Program-made: the position numbers and the translations under genes
Assembly: GCA_027924585.1 (NCBI GenBank)
Contig: BSBM01000299.1
Span: 32,650,001 to 32,714,000, forward strand
DNA: 64,000 bases
Reading direction: 5' to 3'
Source: Larix kaempferi
Taxonomy: Eukaryota; Streptophyta; Pinopsida; Pinales; Pinaceae
Shown: positions 21,658 to 33,864 of the stretch, one piece after another
Layout: the number at the start of each line of letters is the position of its first letter
Numbering within the stretch: the stretch's first letter is position 1
Notes under the pieces: generated by a model
Seen by the model: only the letters and a program-made list of their open reading frames with translations
Databases searched by the model: none
Told to the model about the DNA's origin: nothing

Positions 21658-22752
21658 ATGATTTCGAATTCAGTTCCTCTTCTTACACAATTCAACTATG
21701 ATGAGTGGAAGCCAAAGATGAGTGCATATCTTAATATACAATGTCTCTATGAGATATCTATTGGATCTGTTGAAGAACCATTGTCCTCGCAAGAGAAGAA
21801 TGTTTGGTTTAATGACTGTGATAGAGATTTTGGAGCAATGTATTTGGACATATCTTCAAAGATGCGCTACCTCATTGATAATGTTGATACTCCAAGTGAT
21901 CTCTAGTGCATTTTGAATAGAGAATTTGGAATGAATGATGATGCAGAATAGATAAGACATATGGGGAGCAATCCTACCATAGATACCTACTCAAATCATC
22001 TCATTGATGTCACTAATGTATTGGCCACAAAATTTTCTGGAGAAGTTTCCTTTGATAAAGATGATACTGCAGAAGCTTCAACACTAGTTCCTAAATTTCA
22101 AGAATTTTCCTCTTCTAGTGCGCATCCTAATGTTGATAATAAAGAAGATACAAAATATGGAACTGATTTTGTTGGAGATATGTCCATATAGTCTCATATT
22201 TTCTCTCATAAATATTATATTCTAAATTCTAAGCAAGATAAGCCAGTTCATGCTCTAGAATCTTAAGAGGTTTTTGAACCCTCTCTTTCACATGAGTCTG
22301 TTGGTGTGCAGAATTACGATCTACTGAATGATTTGGAGGTTAGATCAGAATATGAAGGTGATGTATTCTCCCTCCTTGATCACACGCTTCCTATATAATT
22401 CTATTTTATCATTGTCACATGTTCTCATAGTTGCACTGAAGATGGAGGACACTACCATTCGCTTGGGTTCAAGTCTTAGGTATATTTTTGTGATTTTGGT
22501 TCTGAGCTCACCCATGTTGGTTCAAAGGATATCTCAATGAACCATATATTAGATTTTATTGGAGCTTATTCTACCTCATTTGGTTCAAATTTCAAGTTCC
22601 GGAATGGTCTGCATATCCATGGATTTGTTATGTTCTAGAGCAAGTTCAAAGAGCTTCCAGATTCACTTGCATCCACTAGTGGAGAATTCAAGCATATGTT
22701 TTTGGAGCATGATCCACTTATACCTAAGAGGAAGATACCTCCATACATCTGA
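21658..22752 (+). pseudogene. Gag-like protein with unrecognised C-terminus
   Basis: One frame of 364 codons starts at 21658 and ends with the TGA at 22750. Residues 1-100 resemble a copia gag N-terminus (VPLLTQFNYDEWKPKMSAYL, then an EEPLSSQEKNVW segment and DISSKMRYLIDN). The remainder (SGEVSFDKDDTAEASTLVP, LLNDLEVRSEYEGDVFSLL, TSFGSNFKFRNGLHIHGF) matches nothing I recognise and has no zinc knuckle. Eight in-frame stops break it (after SDL, DAE, DMSI, ALES, LPI, FKS and VMF, and the final PYI), but there is no frameshift. Continuous frame despite many stops argues that it was translated as one protein in the ancestor. Confidence 0.65.
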
Positions 22753-22941
22753 TCAAGTCCACACCCACTTCATTTTGGAGAAGTAACAATTTTTGGTGTG
22801 CACATGTCCATTTTTTAGGGAGGGTTTTATTCCCATGAGGTTTTCCCTGTTTCCTCAGTTTACTTGGGCATAATAATTGTAATGGGGTGACCATAAGCCA
22901 TGTTTCTTGGGACCTACACATAATTTATGCACTCTCATTCA

Positions 22942-22955
22942 GGATTAAGGGGGGG
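22942..22955 (+). other. Polypurine tract of the small element
   Basis: GATTAAGGGGGGG-type purine run ending at the first base of the 3' LTR. Confidence 0.85.
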
Positions 22956-23699
22956 TGTTGGAATATTAAAAACCCACTTTAGACTTAGTATAAAAATATA
23001 TTAATCATTTTTTATTAATTTCCTATGTTTAGACTAGGTAAGTTGGCCTAATTTTTTCTTTTATGAGACCACATGCCATCCTGAGTCACTAGGGAACACT
23101 TGGATATATTCTAGATAAGATATTTCTTGATTCTGTCTGATTTCATGTTATTCCTGACTTAGAAATGCGCCTTCTTTCTTTTGACATCTTTATCCTGCTT
23201 TTTTTGCTTTCTAGTGGATAAGTTAAAGCTAGTTGACTTAGAAATTGGATCTTTTTGGAAAACTCGCCCTCCTTGATTTTATTATCTCCAAAGGAAATTA
23301 TTAATTTCCTTTTTATTCAATTATGAGCTTCCAATACTTCTTTTTTCAATTCGTGAGCCTTTAGACTGATTTGGAAAATGTTTTTGCAACCTAGGGGGGT
23401 TTCTAGCTTTTAGTAAGCCTGCCTTTTGTGAGCCTTTCAAATTGCCTTCGAGGCATTCTATTTTCTCTCCTTAGATGTATTATTTTATTTTATTCTAATT
23501 AATTAATATTATCATCATGGAATTGATCTTAATTGTGTTCAGTGTCACATATTTATGCTTAGTTTTTCTTCTCAATTATGAAAATATTTGAGCAACATTT
23601 TAGTGATGACTTCTTTGTTTCAATATTCTTGGCTTGTTGAATTCATGGTATCAGAACCATATAATTATCACATGGTATCATAGCTCTATAATTCTCACA
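22956..23699 (+). repeat. 3' LTR of the small element
   Basis: 744 bp, TGTTGGAATATT...ATTCTCACA, followed by ATTAT. Contains two internal primer-binding-site-like copies at 23646 and 23673; the LTR ends exactly one 27-bp step after the second. Confidence 0.9.
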
Positions 23700-23704
23700 A
23701 TTAT
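23700..23704. repeat. Target site duplication, right (ATTAT)
   Basis: Identical to 20820-20824. Confidence 0.85.
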
Positions 23705-26700
23705 TGTAATCGAGTCTTTGTCTATGCATAGGGACTTCTCTCTATTCAGGAGAGTGTCCTTGAATTCTTCTAGACCGGCACAAAGGTTGATCAGCCAAAA
23801 TGGCTTGTAGAAGACACAAAAAATAATTCTAAAAAAATAAAACAACAAACAGCACTCACTAAAATGTTCCTGGAAATATTATAACAAGAACACAAACTCT
23901 TCAAATGACAAGTTTTGGGTTGTTTAGAGCCAAACACTATTAAGTGAAGAACCGTAATTTGGGTTTTCTGGAGATTAGCCTATGATGATTATGGCCCAAT
24001 CCCAACCAAAGAATATCAAGGGATAGTTACCCTACTCTCACAGACCAATCATCATAGATTCAAGCACTTGCCTTCGGAAAATACCCTCCAAAGGAGCTAG
24101 GGTGAAAATTCTACATATGTCTTTAGGTGCCGCAAGATATTCGCCTTGCAGCAACCTAGGAGGAACATAGGACAAGCTACTATGGATACCACTTCATGTT
24201 AGGTATTCGGGTTGAACGGTCACTAGAAAGAGATTTTGCAAATGGGCAGGGAATGTAGGACATAAATATAGACCTAAAGCTGTCAGTGAGTAGTGGTGTC
24301 AACTCGAGGACTTACCACGCCTGAAAAACCCCTAGAAATGCATAAACCCACTAATCCAAGGACCACGGGACAATATTTACACTTGGACTAGATTTACCTA
24401 CCACTTAATGTCGGTTTGATTGGCACTTTCCTGACAAGTAATTCACGCTACTAATGGTTTTATCTCTCTTTATTAGTTCCTAGTTTCCAATATTTTGTGA
24501 CTTCGAAGGAGTTTTCTCACAACACCTATCTCCAAAGTCTTAAGCAATATACTATTAGGTGTGTTTCTTAATAATAATAAAAAAACCTCCTGGTCTTTTC
24601 CAATTACTTCTTACTTATTTAAAATGCAATTTCAAAAAAAATCAAGAGAAGAAAATTAAATGCACCTAAAGAATTTTCAAATGCAAATGCACACTTGTTT
24701 ACACTCTTTAAAATGATATATAAAGCACTATTACATGCAACTAAATATATTCAAGTGAGAATGCATTTATTATTGATTCTTTATAATGAAAATATGGATC
24801 ACTTAAAACCCCCTAAATCAACTTTTCGCAATGAAATTGTTTCAAAATACACAATTTCTCTTTGAATGCAAATGCAAATACTTAAGATCTCTCCAGTGGA
24901 CATATAATATTGTTCATATTTTGAAGATTTCAATATACATGCAATGATTCTGACTTTTGACATTTTGAACAAAAATTCAATCTTAATCTTTCATATGCAC
25001 ATGCAAATTTAATCTCAAATATGCAATCCAACTTTTTGAATGCAAATGAAAATTTAGAACCCTAGAGGGACGTGCAACTACACAATTCAAATACAAAAAA
25101 AATGTTTTTAGAACGTAAAATGCAAATTTACTCTTCAAAAGAAAACTTGGAATTGAAGCAAACAAAAATGCATTTTTTTTCTTTTGATGCACAATATGCA
25201 TTCACGTTTCCAATGAAATTTTTGCAATTCTACATAAACTTAAATGCACAATTTAACAATGATCCAACTATTTAATTTTCAAATTGAATGAAAGAAAACT
25301 AATTCGATGAACAATCACCCTAATGTAAACAAGTAACAAGGCTCGATATACCTATTAGTAACAGTAAAGGAAGCCACATTTCAACCATACAAGTTATACA
25401 AATTTGGGAAGGTCAAGATAAGCACAAGTCTTACGCATTCAAACACTTAGTCTCGTTTTCTGAGGAGCAGGGTTTGGTAAAGCCTAAATATTGTATACAA
25501 CAGATGCAATTAGAAACATAAACATGTATGATTACATTATGAGCCTTAACTTTCAAAGTGTATCAAACCACAACCAGTAAAAGGAGTATAAACAAATCTA
25601 CTTTTGAAAATACCTTTCACCCTAAGTTGATTTGAAAAACAAGTCGAAATTGATAAAAGAATACCTAAATTTATTCTAAGGGGTCATAGAGATACCTAAT
25701 ACATCCAGGACATTCCAAACAAACTCATTCAATCCAAATTGACAAAAAGGATGTGAAAAATTCACACCTTACAGAGAATTCACACCTATGTTCAAGGTTG
25801 CTAGCAAGTAAATCTCTACTATGCATACAATTGCATGCAAATTTCCAGGGAAATCGCTATTGTAAATATTATAGACATTGAATAAGTCCTGATAAGTTCA
25901 AAAAAAAAAATGTAAACTCAAAAAAATGAAAAAAAAAAAAAAAAAAAGTTCCCTTGGGTATCAAGGATATGTTCCAACTCAACTAAGATTCAATCAACTC
26001 AAAAATACTAGAGGAAATAAATAAGGATCCCCATAGTAGAGGGTTTCACAATAGCAAGGTTGATAAATCTATTGTTAAGGAATTTATCCAAATGATTGGG
26101 ATTTATCACCAACATACTAGGGTTTCTGAGACAGACATCTAAGGTTTGACTACAAGCAAACTAATATATTTAATGCTATAAAATATCAAACAAATCTATC
26201 TTAAGAGTTTAAGAGAGAGAAATATTATGTACCTTGCTTATGATGGTTGTTCCTAGCTTTCTTTTTTCTTGGATATAATTCAAATATTCAACCCAATAAC
26301 CTGCAAAAAAAGCACAACACCTTCCTCAAACATCTTAGCTACAAAAAGATAATTGAAATTCAAATATAACATATAATTTAAAACTAGTTATAAATTGAAT
26401 GAATAACAGTACATAATCTGAATCTAAAACACTGAATTGGGAAGGGAAATATGTCTAATTTATATTCAATAGAATTAAATAGTACAATCCATACCATATC
26501 CTCCTCGGTAACTTGACGAAAAATTGGATTTCAAGGTGTCTCCTTATCTATTCTCCCACAAATCCCACCAACTCTCCATTGTTTCAGGGCAACAGTTTCA
26601 GCATATAGGGATTTGAGACCAAATATGATGATCTACTATGGTGAGGGAGAAGGGATAATGACTTAGTAAATCCTCCATCATAATAGTACTCTCTAAAGGG

Positions 26701-27456
26701 GGTCCCTCATTTGGCCTAACTTTATTTATTTTATAGTTATCGAAGATAGGCTGGAGAAGTTGTAACCGAGGAGGTGGTTTCTAGAACCCCCATAACTTCC
26801 TCAATTTCAAAAATTTATTTATTTTTCATATTTTTTTATGGAATTCACTTGCAAAATAAGAGAAACTAGCAAATGAATAACTGGCAAAGTATATGCAACA
26901 GCGGATTACAACTTTTTATTGAATTCGCTAGCAAACTAAAGGTTGAGAGTGAACAGGTCGTGATTCATATGAGGAGCGAATTCAATATTTTCCAAAGGAT
27001 TTACAACTTTCAAGGAGAAATGGGAATAACTGAGGATTGACTTCAACGATCAAGTCAATATAAACTTAAGTCAAAGCAAGGCTCTTCAGTCCATAATTGT
27101 CCTTTTGTGTGAGCAAATAGTCGCCATTTGAAGTGTCATCTTATAACTATTGTCACGAATGGAGAACCCTCGATTTGGGATATAACAAGTAGATTTTGAT
27201 TTTTGTGAAGATGCTAATGGTGATTTGACAGTTGTAGCATGTTTATTATGCATTGATATTGCTTTCCTTCCTCATGTATCAAAATGGTTGTTGATTGATT
27301 TCAATTTAGGAGATGAATCAATCGTGATGGTCAACATAGGGCTAGCACACTTTTACACAAATATTTCTCACAACATTATATAGATATGAGTTTTGTTGTG
27401 CTTTTCATATATGTAATTCATATGCTTCTACTTATTATGTGCAAGGAATAGATGTT
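23705..27456. other. Unassigned AT-rich intergenic DNA
   Basis: No transposon domain, LTR pair or RNA gene is visible. The first ~105 bases continue the degraded frame seen at 20289-20824. A-rich runs occur at 25900-25910 and 25929-25947 (19 A) without a recognisable non-LTR element next to them. A short plus-strand frame near 27186-27375 (GDLTVVACLLCIDIAFLPHV) is open but unsupported. The last part, up to 27456, should belong to the copia LTR remnant that resumes at 48336, because the LARD is inserted between them. Confidence 0.5.
27452..27456. repeat. Target site duplication of the LARD-like element, left (ATGTT)
   Basis: ATGTT before the LTR; identical copy 21 kb away at 48336-48340. Confidence 0.85.
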
Positions 27457-28759
27457 TGTCACATCCCCATCTTGACCCTATTGCATTAAAATGTAAATGA
27501 TGTAATATTGTTATGAAAATCATGGTGAGGAGCTAGAGGCCAAGGCCCCTCCATTGATTTATTGATGCATATGGTTTGTGTGCTAGCCATGCACATTGGA
27601 ATTTCAAACATCATGTAAATATGCATTTTAATAAAATACCCACAACTAGCTATGCAATGCAACAAGAGATGGGAGCATGATTTTACAAGGAATTGGGAGG
27701 GAAATATTCAAACCCTTGGAGCCAATCAGGTCAAGCCAAGTGTTAATAAGAGAACCCATCAAACCCTCAACTACCCATGTTGACTTTTGTACCCAATCAT
27801 TGATTTCTCCCAAGAGTTGGTTGAGGTAGTTAATGCCTTGGGGAATGAGAGGTATGGCTGTCCAAATTCGTGTATGGGCAAGCCACCCTACATGAGAAAT
27901 CGCGTTTTGCTTCTTGGGAAAGAAATGAGCCATGAATTGCTCCCCCAAGCCATTATCCATCAACCAGTTGCTCTCCCTCACGATTTGGGAGCTACCTGGG
28001 CGTTTTCCTCCATGGTTTTCCTATGTTTTCCTTCATTCTCAGCTGAGAGAAGGGTGTTTTTGTGTTGTATACTAGTGGAGAAGAAAAGGAATGGAATTGG
28101 GGTTCCATAGAGACTGTTTTGGCTGTTGAATGCTTAGTTAGTTGGGAGAGAATTTGTTTTCCTCCCTATGATTGTTTTTCCCCATCCCACAATCCGTTTT
28201 TGGCTGGAAATGATTTAGGGAAAACCCATGGTCATCCTGTTGGTAAATCCATTGTTTTGGCTTGAGCTTGATAAAGCATCCAGGGTTCAAGTGTAGCCTG
28301 ATAAACCCAGCTGTGGACTGGCTTGGCTCAGAGGGAATGATTAATTGGCTGTGTATGAGCTTGAATGCCCCCTTTTCCTTGTAGGAATCATGCCTAGCTC
28401 AAGGGTGGTCTATGAGTGCTGAAATAATACAGGCTGAGCAAAGACCTATGGTTGGGTGGAATGTTGCAGCGACATAGCTAGTTGTTTGGGACAATTGCAC
28501 AATGAAGATAAGTGTTCTCTGTCTTTGTATTTTACTTCTGTAATGTTTAATTTGATGATTATATTGATATGTTGTATGCATATAAAATGTGTGTGGATGA
28601 TTTGTTTATTTCCGTTGTGCATATTCAATTGAGTTGCATCTGCACACAATGGTTTTTAATTGTATGGATCTAATGAATGGGTTGAGTTTTTATGAAAATC
28701 CCCATAGATTGGCATCACGTTCCCTCCCTTACCTTGGATGGATGGGTGGGTACGTGACA
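27457..28759 (+). repeat. LARD 5' LTR (1.3 kb)
   Basis: Begins TGTCACATCCCCATC, ends GGTACGTGACA; closely matches 33865-35124 plus 48289-48335. A possible TATA box TATAAAAT is at 28581-28588 (also 34993-35000 in the other copy). Open frames in it are duplicated in both LTRs and show no domain. Confidence 0.92.
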
Positions 28760-28761
28760 AA

Positions 28762-28773
28762 TCGTATCAAAGC
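28762..28773 (+). other. LARD primer-binding site
   Basis: TCGTATCAAAGC, two bases after the LTR; two differences from the Met-tRNA consensus. Confidence 0.65.
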
Positions 28774-28909
28774 TACTGGTTGCAGCATTGGTCCTTCATG
28801 GGCTACCTATCACAGTTGCAGAGGTAAGTATTCCTTCTGCTCAACACTGAACATTAAGAAAATTTTCAAAATTTCAAAAAATTTCCAAGTGTTTTGCCTA
28901 ACTGTTTTG

Positions 28910-29095
28910 GTGAGTTTTTATCCAAAACGGCGGAAAGAATTGGCGAGTTTTCGCCAAAACGACAGAAAGAATTGGCGAGTTTTCTCCAAAACGGCGGAAA
29001 GAACTGGCAAGTTTTCACCGAAACGATGGAAAGAACTAGCGAGTTTTCACCGAAACAGCGGAAAGAACTAGCGAGTTTTTGCCGAAATGGTCAGC
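28910..29095 (+). repeat. 32-bp minisatellite
   Basis: GAAAGAAYTRGCGAGTTTT starts at 28933, 28965, 28997, 29029 and 29061, spacing 32 each time. The unit contains no stop in several frames, which creates spurious ORFs on both strands. Confidence 0.9.
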
Positions 29096-29114
29096 CAGAA
29101 ATTTTTAAGTTCTC

Positions 29115-29420
29115 CAACTGGAAGAACTCAGCGAGTTGCTCTGCAACAGGGCAGAAGAACTCGGTGAGTTGGCCCGAAATGGATCGGAAGGAAAAGCTGA
29201 GTTTCGACCGGAAGAACTCGGTGAGTTGGCCCGAAATGGATCGAAAGGAAAAGCTGAGTTTCGACCGGAAGAACTCGGCGAGTTGGTGCGAAACGGATCG
29301 GAAGAACTCGGCAAGTTGGTCTGAAACGGGTCGGAAGAGATAGTTGAGTTCGCCGACTAGAAGAAATCGATGAGTTGATCCGAAACGAGTTGGAAGAACT
29401 TAGTGAGTTGGTCCGACACG
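29115..29420 (+). repeat. 33/57-bp minisatellite related to the 32-bp array
   Basis: GAAGAACTCGGYGAGTTGG recurs at 29121, 29153, 29211, 29268 and 29301 and further in weaker form. Two unit lengths alternate, about 33 bp and about 57 bp, the longer containing an extra GGAAAAGCTGAGTTTCGACC block. Confidence 0.85.
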
Positions 29421-32300
29421 GGTCAGAGGAGAAACGATAAATCCTTTGAAACAAAGAATTTCAGCTGTTTTCCAGGGAGATTTTTCAGGTGGCAAAAGAT
29501 GAAAAATGCCATGGAACTTATGCGCCAGATTGCACGAAATCAAAGGATTTACAAAAAAATGAAGGCACTGCCCTCGACCCACCCTGCAATGGCGGAAGCC
29601 ACAAGGGGGCAAGCCCCCTTGACCCCCGTTGTCCCCCAGAAACAGTCGTTGAAAGTGCGAAATGCATTCTCTATGCTTGGGATGTGAAGCAGGAATTACA
29701 TAGAAGAGTGAGGAGGCCTCATTAAGAGTAATTGGCTATAATATGCATTGCAGAGGAGCAATGGGAGCAGCAAGGCAATGTTGATAAGATGGAAATTCCT
29801 CACCTTAAACTATTTTTGTTTATAGCATAAGAATTGCATATTTGGAAAGTATCAAGAATGAATGATTACACATAGGTATATGTTGAATTGTTAATTCATG
29901 AGAAGATGATAATGATTACTTGTATTCTTGGTAGGAAAGCCAAGAAAAGGATTAGTTATGATGTAGAGGAGGGACTCCATGTCATAATAAGGAATTGGAA
30001 AGGGATAATTCCTTAACTCCTCTCTTGCTATTTTGGTTTTATTTCCTGAGTTTTATATATTGGAAATTATGGCATAGGGATGTTGGAAATGCAAGAGAAT
30101 AATGCATATGAATTAGTGGGCATGATTAGAGATTCATTGCATAATGCATGTGAATTGCTTATGCATGAGCATGATGTTGCATATCGATAAAATAGTGAAG
30201 TTACATATGCAATAGCCCACTAATGGTATTGCCTATGGTTGATGACAACTAATGTTGTAGGAACCAGATCATAGAAGCATGTTTGAAAATGCAAGAGATT
30301 GGATAAATGAGATGAATATGCACTAGATGGCATATAAATAAACATTACACAGTGCATGTGAAAATGTTTTCGAATGTATATGATATTGCATATTGGTAAA
30401 ATAGTGAGGTTTTACATATGCAATGAGCCACTTAAGATGAGTATAAGTCCATAATAAAGACCGGGATCTACCATGTGCAGAAGCCAAAGGTTATGAGAGG
30501 GTTCTCATGGTTGTAAATTATGCATGAAACAAATCTGAAAATCTTCTGGTTTAAGTTTATGAGAATAATCTCATGGTTGCAAATCTAATTTATGTAGGAA
30601 AACAAATTTACAAATTTCAGGTTTGAGATTTTGCTAATAATTGCTAATGATTGTTTGGCTTATATAAAATTGTGTCACGAGGACATGTTGTAGGTGGATG
30701 TACATGTATGGTAGCAAGGGTGAAACAATAATGGACAAAGTGATACCACTTACGAGAGCCAAACAATATGAGGATGGCCTCATAGTTAAACCAATCAATT
30801 TCTGTAGGAGACAGAATTGTAAATTCTTGTTGAATTAATTATTAATGCTATTGATTGGTTATGGAACAATCATATTTGAAGCTTATTGATGAATGTTGCT
30901 GATTGTTTGGATATTTAATAAAGTGTGCCAGGATGACACATTGCAGGAAGACCATGTGTGATGACCTGCAGAAGCCAAACTAGATGGGAAGGATCCCATG
31001 CTTTGGAAATGGGTTTCGGGTGAAACGCCATTGTGAATGTTGATAATGTCCCAGCTACACTGCATGTTGGGAAGCCATGTGAGTGAAATGGCGAAATTAT
31101 GCCAAGAAGGCATGTGTGAGTTATGGAACGTGAAAATATTGGGGTGGCAAACCGAAGTACTGTTGACTCAGAGAAGGGAGCCCCCATTCTTCGCAAATAA
31201 AGGAAAAATACATTTGAAAAGGGATAATTATTATGTAACCCTAACTCCAAATATACATGTATGGTTATTAGATTTAATATGAAGCGCATGTTTTATTATT
31301 TCATTATTATTTCATACTACTTGAGTATAATTAGGGCCTACATGTCTCACATCCGAAAGGGGGTGCACACCTTTTTGGTGCTGGGTTATGATAGGGTTGT
31401 CAATATTGACTACACCCTAAGGGAATGGACGCATTCCTAGTGTTTCAATACTTGATAGTGAATTTTATGAAATATGGTTACAATTTTAGAGCAGTAATAT
31501 TGATGAGTCTGCTTATCCTTCTTGTGTTATCAGCTTACACAGATGCAATTTGATGATGCACGTTCAGAGGAAAAGTAAAGATAGGATGCTCAAGAGGACT
31601 GTATGAGAAGTGGTAACCTTTATGTAGTGTGAGTGGGTATCATGGGGCCATGATAGCCTGTAGTCAAGAAATCCACCTATAGAGTTCCTAAAGGGAACTG
31701 TTGGCTTTCCCGGGAAAAGGAGTGCCATCCTTGTGTGGATGGAGAATTGTTATGTGCATGAAGGGTTGTTACATGCCTAATGAACCCAATCGGTGTACTG
31801 GTTTGGAATTATTTGCTTGGGTATTGTGGAGGTATTAGTAAAAGGATGATTCAAGCCTAAGGAAAAGTGGTAGAGCCTTGACCTATAATGGTCGGTGGCG
31901 CAGTTTCCTTCCATTGGTCGATGACCCAGACAAGTGTGCTGGCTCGGCAATGGAGAGGGCCAACTAGGTATGGGACTGGTTGGGCACCACAAATGCTTGG
32001 TAAATCCAGTGGGCGTGAAGGTGTACTATTTGGGAATTAACTATTTGATGTTGTGGAGCAACATGCGTGTTGGACAAACATCCAAGTCCATAGGCAATCC
32101 CAAGGATTGCAAAGCGAAGCAGGATCCTGTGGACCAGAAAGGAAATGCACAATACAGATAAGTATTCATTTTCATTTAGTTCTTGTTTGGAATAATGAAT
32201 ATTTCAGGTATAAGTCTTCTAATAGCTAAGCTGATATACTATTGTTTCTTTGTTGGAAACCTTGGTCATTGCAGGAAAGCAAGGACCCTGAAAGAACTAT

Positions 32301-32420
32301 AAAATTCTTGGTAAATCTAGAGAGTAGCTGGTTAGGCGCTAAAATCCTTGGTAAATCTAGAGAGTAACTGGTCGGGCGCTAAAATTCTTGGTAAATCTAG
32401 AGAGTAACTGATGCTCGATA
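32301..32420 (+). repeat. 40-bp tandem repeat, three copies
   Basis: AAAATYCTTGGTAAATCTAG starts at 32301, 32341 and 32381, followed each time by AGAGTARCTG. Confidence 0.9.
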
Positions 32421-33850
32421 AATTCAGAGAATAGTTGGTGGGAGCATTAACCACTTGATGTTGTGGAGTAGCTGGCGTGCTGGTCAAACACTCCTTAATT
32501 AATTGATAAAACCCAGTCGGCGTACTGGCTTGGCATTGCCATTTGAATGATTGTGGAGTAGCCTGTGTTCTAGCCCAACATTCGTTATTATATCCACAGA
32601 AAATCCAATGCTGGTAAAGCAAAGAATTAGGAGCCTATGGAATAAAGTGAAGACATCCAATACATATAAGTATTTGGTTATCTTGCAGCTTCTTGCTGAT
32701 TTAATATGAAAATACGTGTGTATATGATTTGATTATGATTTCTTAAACTCTTGTTTGGAGATAAACCCTATGAAAATAAACTAAACATGTGAATTGATTC
32801 AATGTTTGAGTGTAGGTATTGCTAGAAGCAAGGACTATGAAGGCATCATAGGGATGCATGTGGACATATGACCGTCCTAAAGAGCTCAGTATGAGAAGTA
32901 ATGAAAGATGGTGCTAGTGGACATGTGTGGGTCTTAGCAGCCAAAGGTTCTATAGGAAACAATGGGGAAGGATTCCCTAGTTGAAAATCCTCAGACAGAC
33001 CTTAGACACTAAGTTTCATAGCCAAGAAAAGGCAAGTCAAGCATTCACATTGAAGTGAAAGAGGCTAAGGAGCATGAAAACCGGAGTTGTGGTTTGGCTC
33101 CGGATTGGAACAAGACTAAGAGGGGGGAACTCTTACTCTTCTCTTTCCTTTTTGATTGATGCATTTCAGAAACAAAGGATTGTTGAATGCATGTTGTGAC
33201 TGGAAGTTGATTGTGTTTATTGCTTCAAATGGATTGTGAATGCTAAAATAGTTATTTTCTTGTGAAAGGATGAACGTGAATGAGTTCATGTGTATGTTGG
33301 GAAAGCATGAAATGTGTGGAAGTCTCTCAAGTAAAGCATGGACATTCCAAGTCAATTGGGAAAATAATTGACTAATTTTAATATTGTGTTATTGTTGTCC
33401 TAATAGGAATTGGCATGATGAGTCTCACAGGTGAGAAATTGAAATCCATTGGCTGCAGCTGTTACCAACCAAGTGTTGCTAGTGACCAAAGTGAGAGCCA
33501 GTTGTACACATTGGCCATAGCAACAGACCCAAGGCTATTTGTTTTGGCTAAAAATATTCCTCAGATAGTTTCCAGGATGGTAAGAAAGATGGCATCCATG
33601 AAAATTCCATACTTGTAGATCAGTTGGAAGGTGAATAAAAGGAAGGGATTGCTGTGGAGAAATGCCCACTTGCAGATATGGAAGATCAAATCCAGCAAGA
33701 GCAGCTTGAGGAAGCCAAAGGACTTGATCCTAAAAGTTCAAATTCAAGAGATGAAACGTAGGACAGACCTGCCACCAGTTGTGAATTTTGAGGCATGTGT
33801 AAAGTGGGTATATATTCTGAAGTATTGGAACACCGAGGATGGTGTTATTC

Positions 33851-33864
33851 CAAGGGGAGGGGAA
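33851..33864 (+). other. LARD polypurine tract
   Basis: CCAAGGGGAGGGGAA directly before TGTCACGTCC at 33865. Confidence 0.8.

Larger units (their letters stand above)
20825..23699 (+). mobile_element. Small non-autonomous LTR retrotransposon with gag-like ORF (TR-GAG-like)
   Basis: Paired LTRs of 745 bp (20825-21569) and 744 bp (22956-23699), both TGTTGGAATATT...CACA, are flanked by ATTAT. A perfect primer-binding site TGGTATCAGAGC follows the first LTR without a gap and a polypurine tract GATTAAGGGGGGG precedes the second. The 1.39-kb interior holds only one degraded frame of about 364 codons, whose start resembles copia gag. No protease, integrase or reverse transcriptase is present, so it must have relied on a partner. 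Known plant terminal-repeat elements that keep only GAG are the closest described class; its C-terminal half is not gag that I recognise. Confidence 0.88.
28760..33864 (+). other. LARD interior, non-coding
   Basis: 5.1 kb between the LTRs. I find no zinc knuckle, protease, RT, RNase H or integrase motif in any frame. It holds two adjoining minisatellites (28910-29420), a 40-bp repeat (32301-32420), and scattered repeats of phrases such as TTGTGGAGTAGC...CGTGYTGG (near 32050, 32460 and 32550) and CCCARTCGGYGTACTGG (near 31787 and 32513). The last 250 bases (33620-33864) read as an open frame without recognisable domain. Confidence 0.75.

Noticed and set aside
25900-25947. A-runs as the tail of a LINE or SINE
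   Set aside because: No RT, endonuclease or tRNA-like head and no flanking duplication found next to them.
27186-27375. Short open plus-strand frame (GDLTVVACLLCIDIAFLPHV) as a host exon
   Set aside because: No splice context, no recognisable protein, and nesting suggests this DNA belongs to a copia LTR.
27646-28265. ORFs of 67-111 codons also found at 34245-34677
   Set aside because: They lie in the two LTRs of the LARD and are duplicated for that reason; no conserved domain.
28634-29343. Overlapping ORFs of 145-149 codons with repeated KELASF and GEFSPK phrases
   Set aside because: Produced by stop-poor 32- and 33/57-bp minisatellites; equally long frames exist on the opposite strand.
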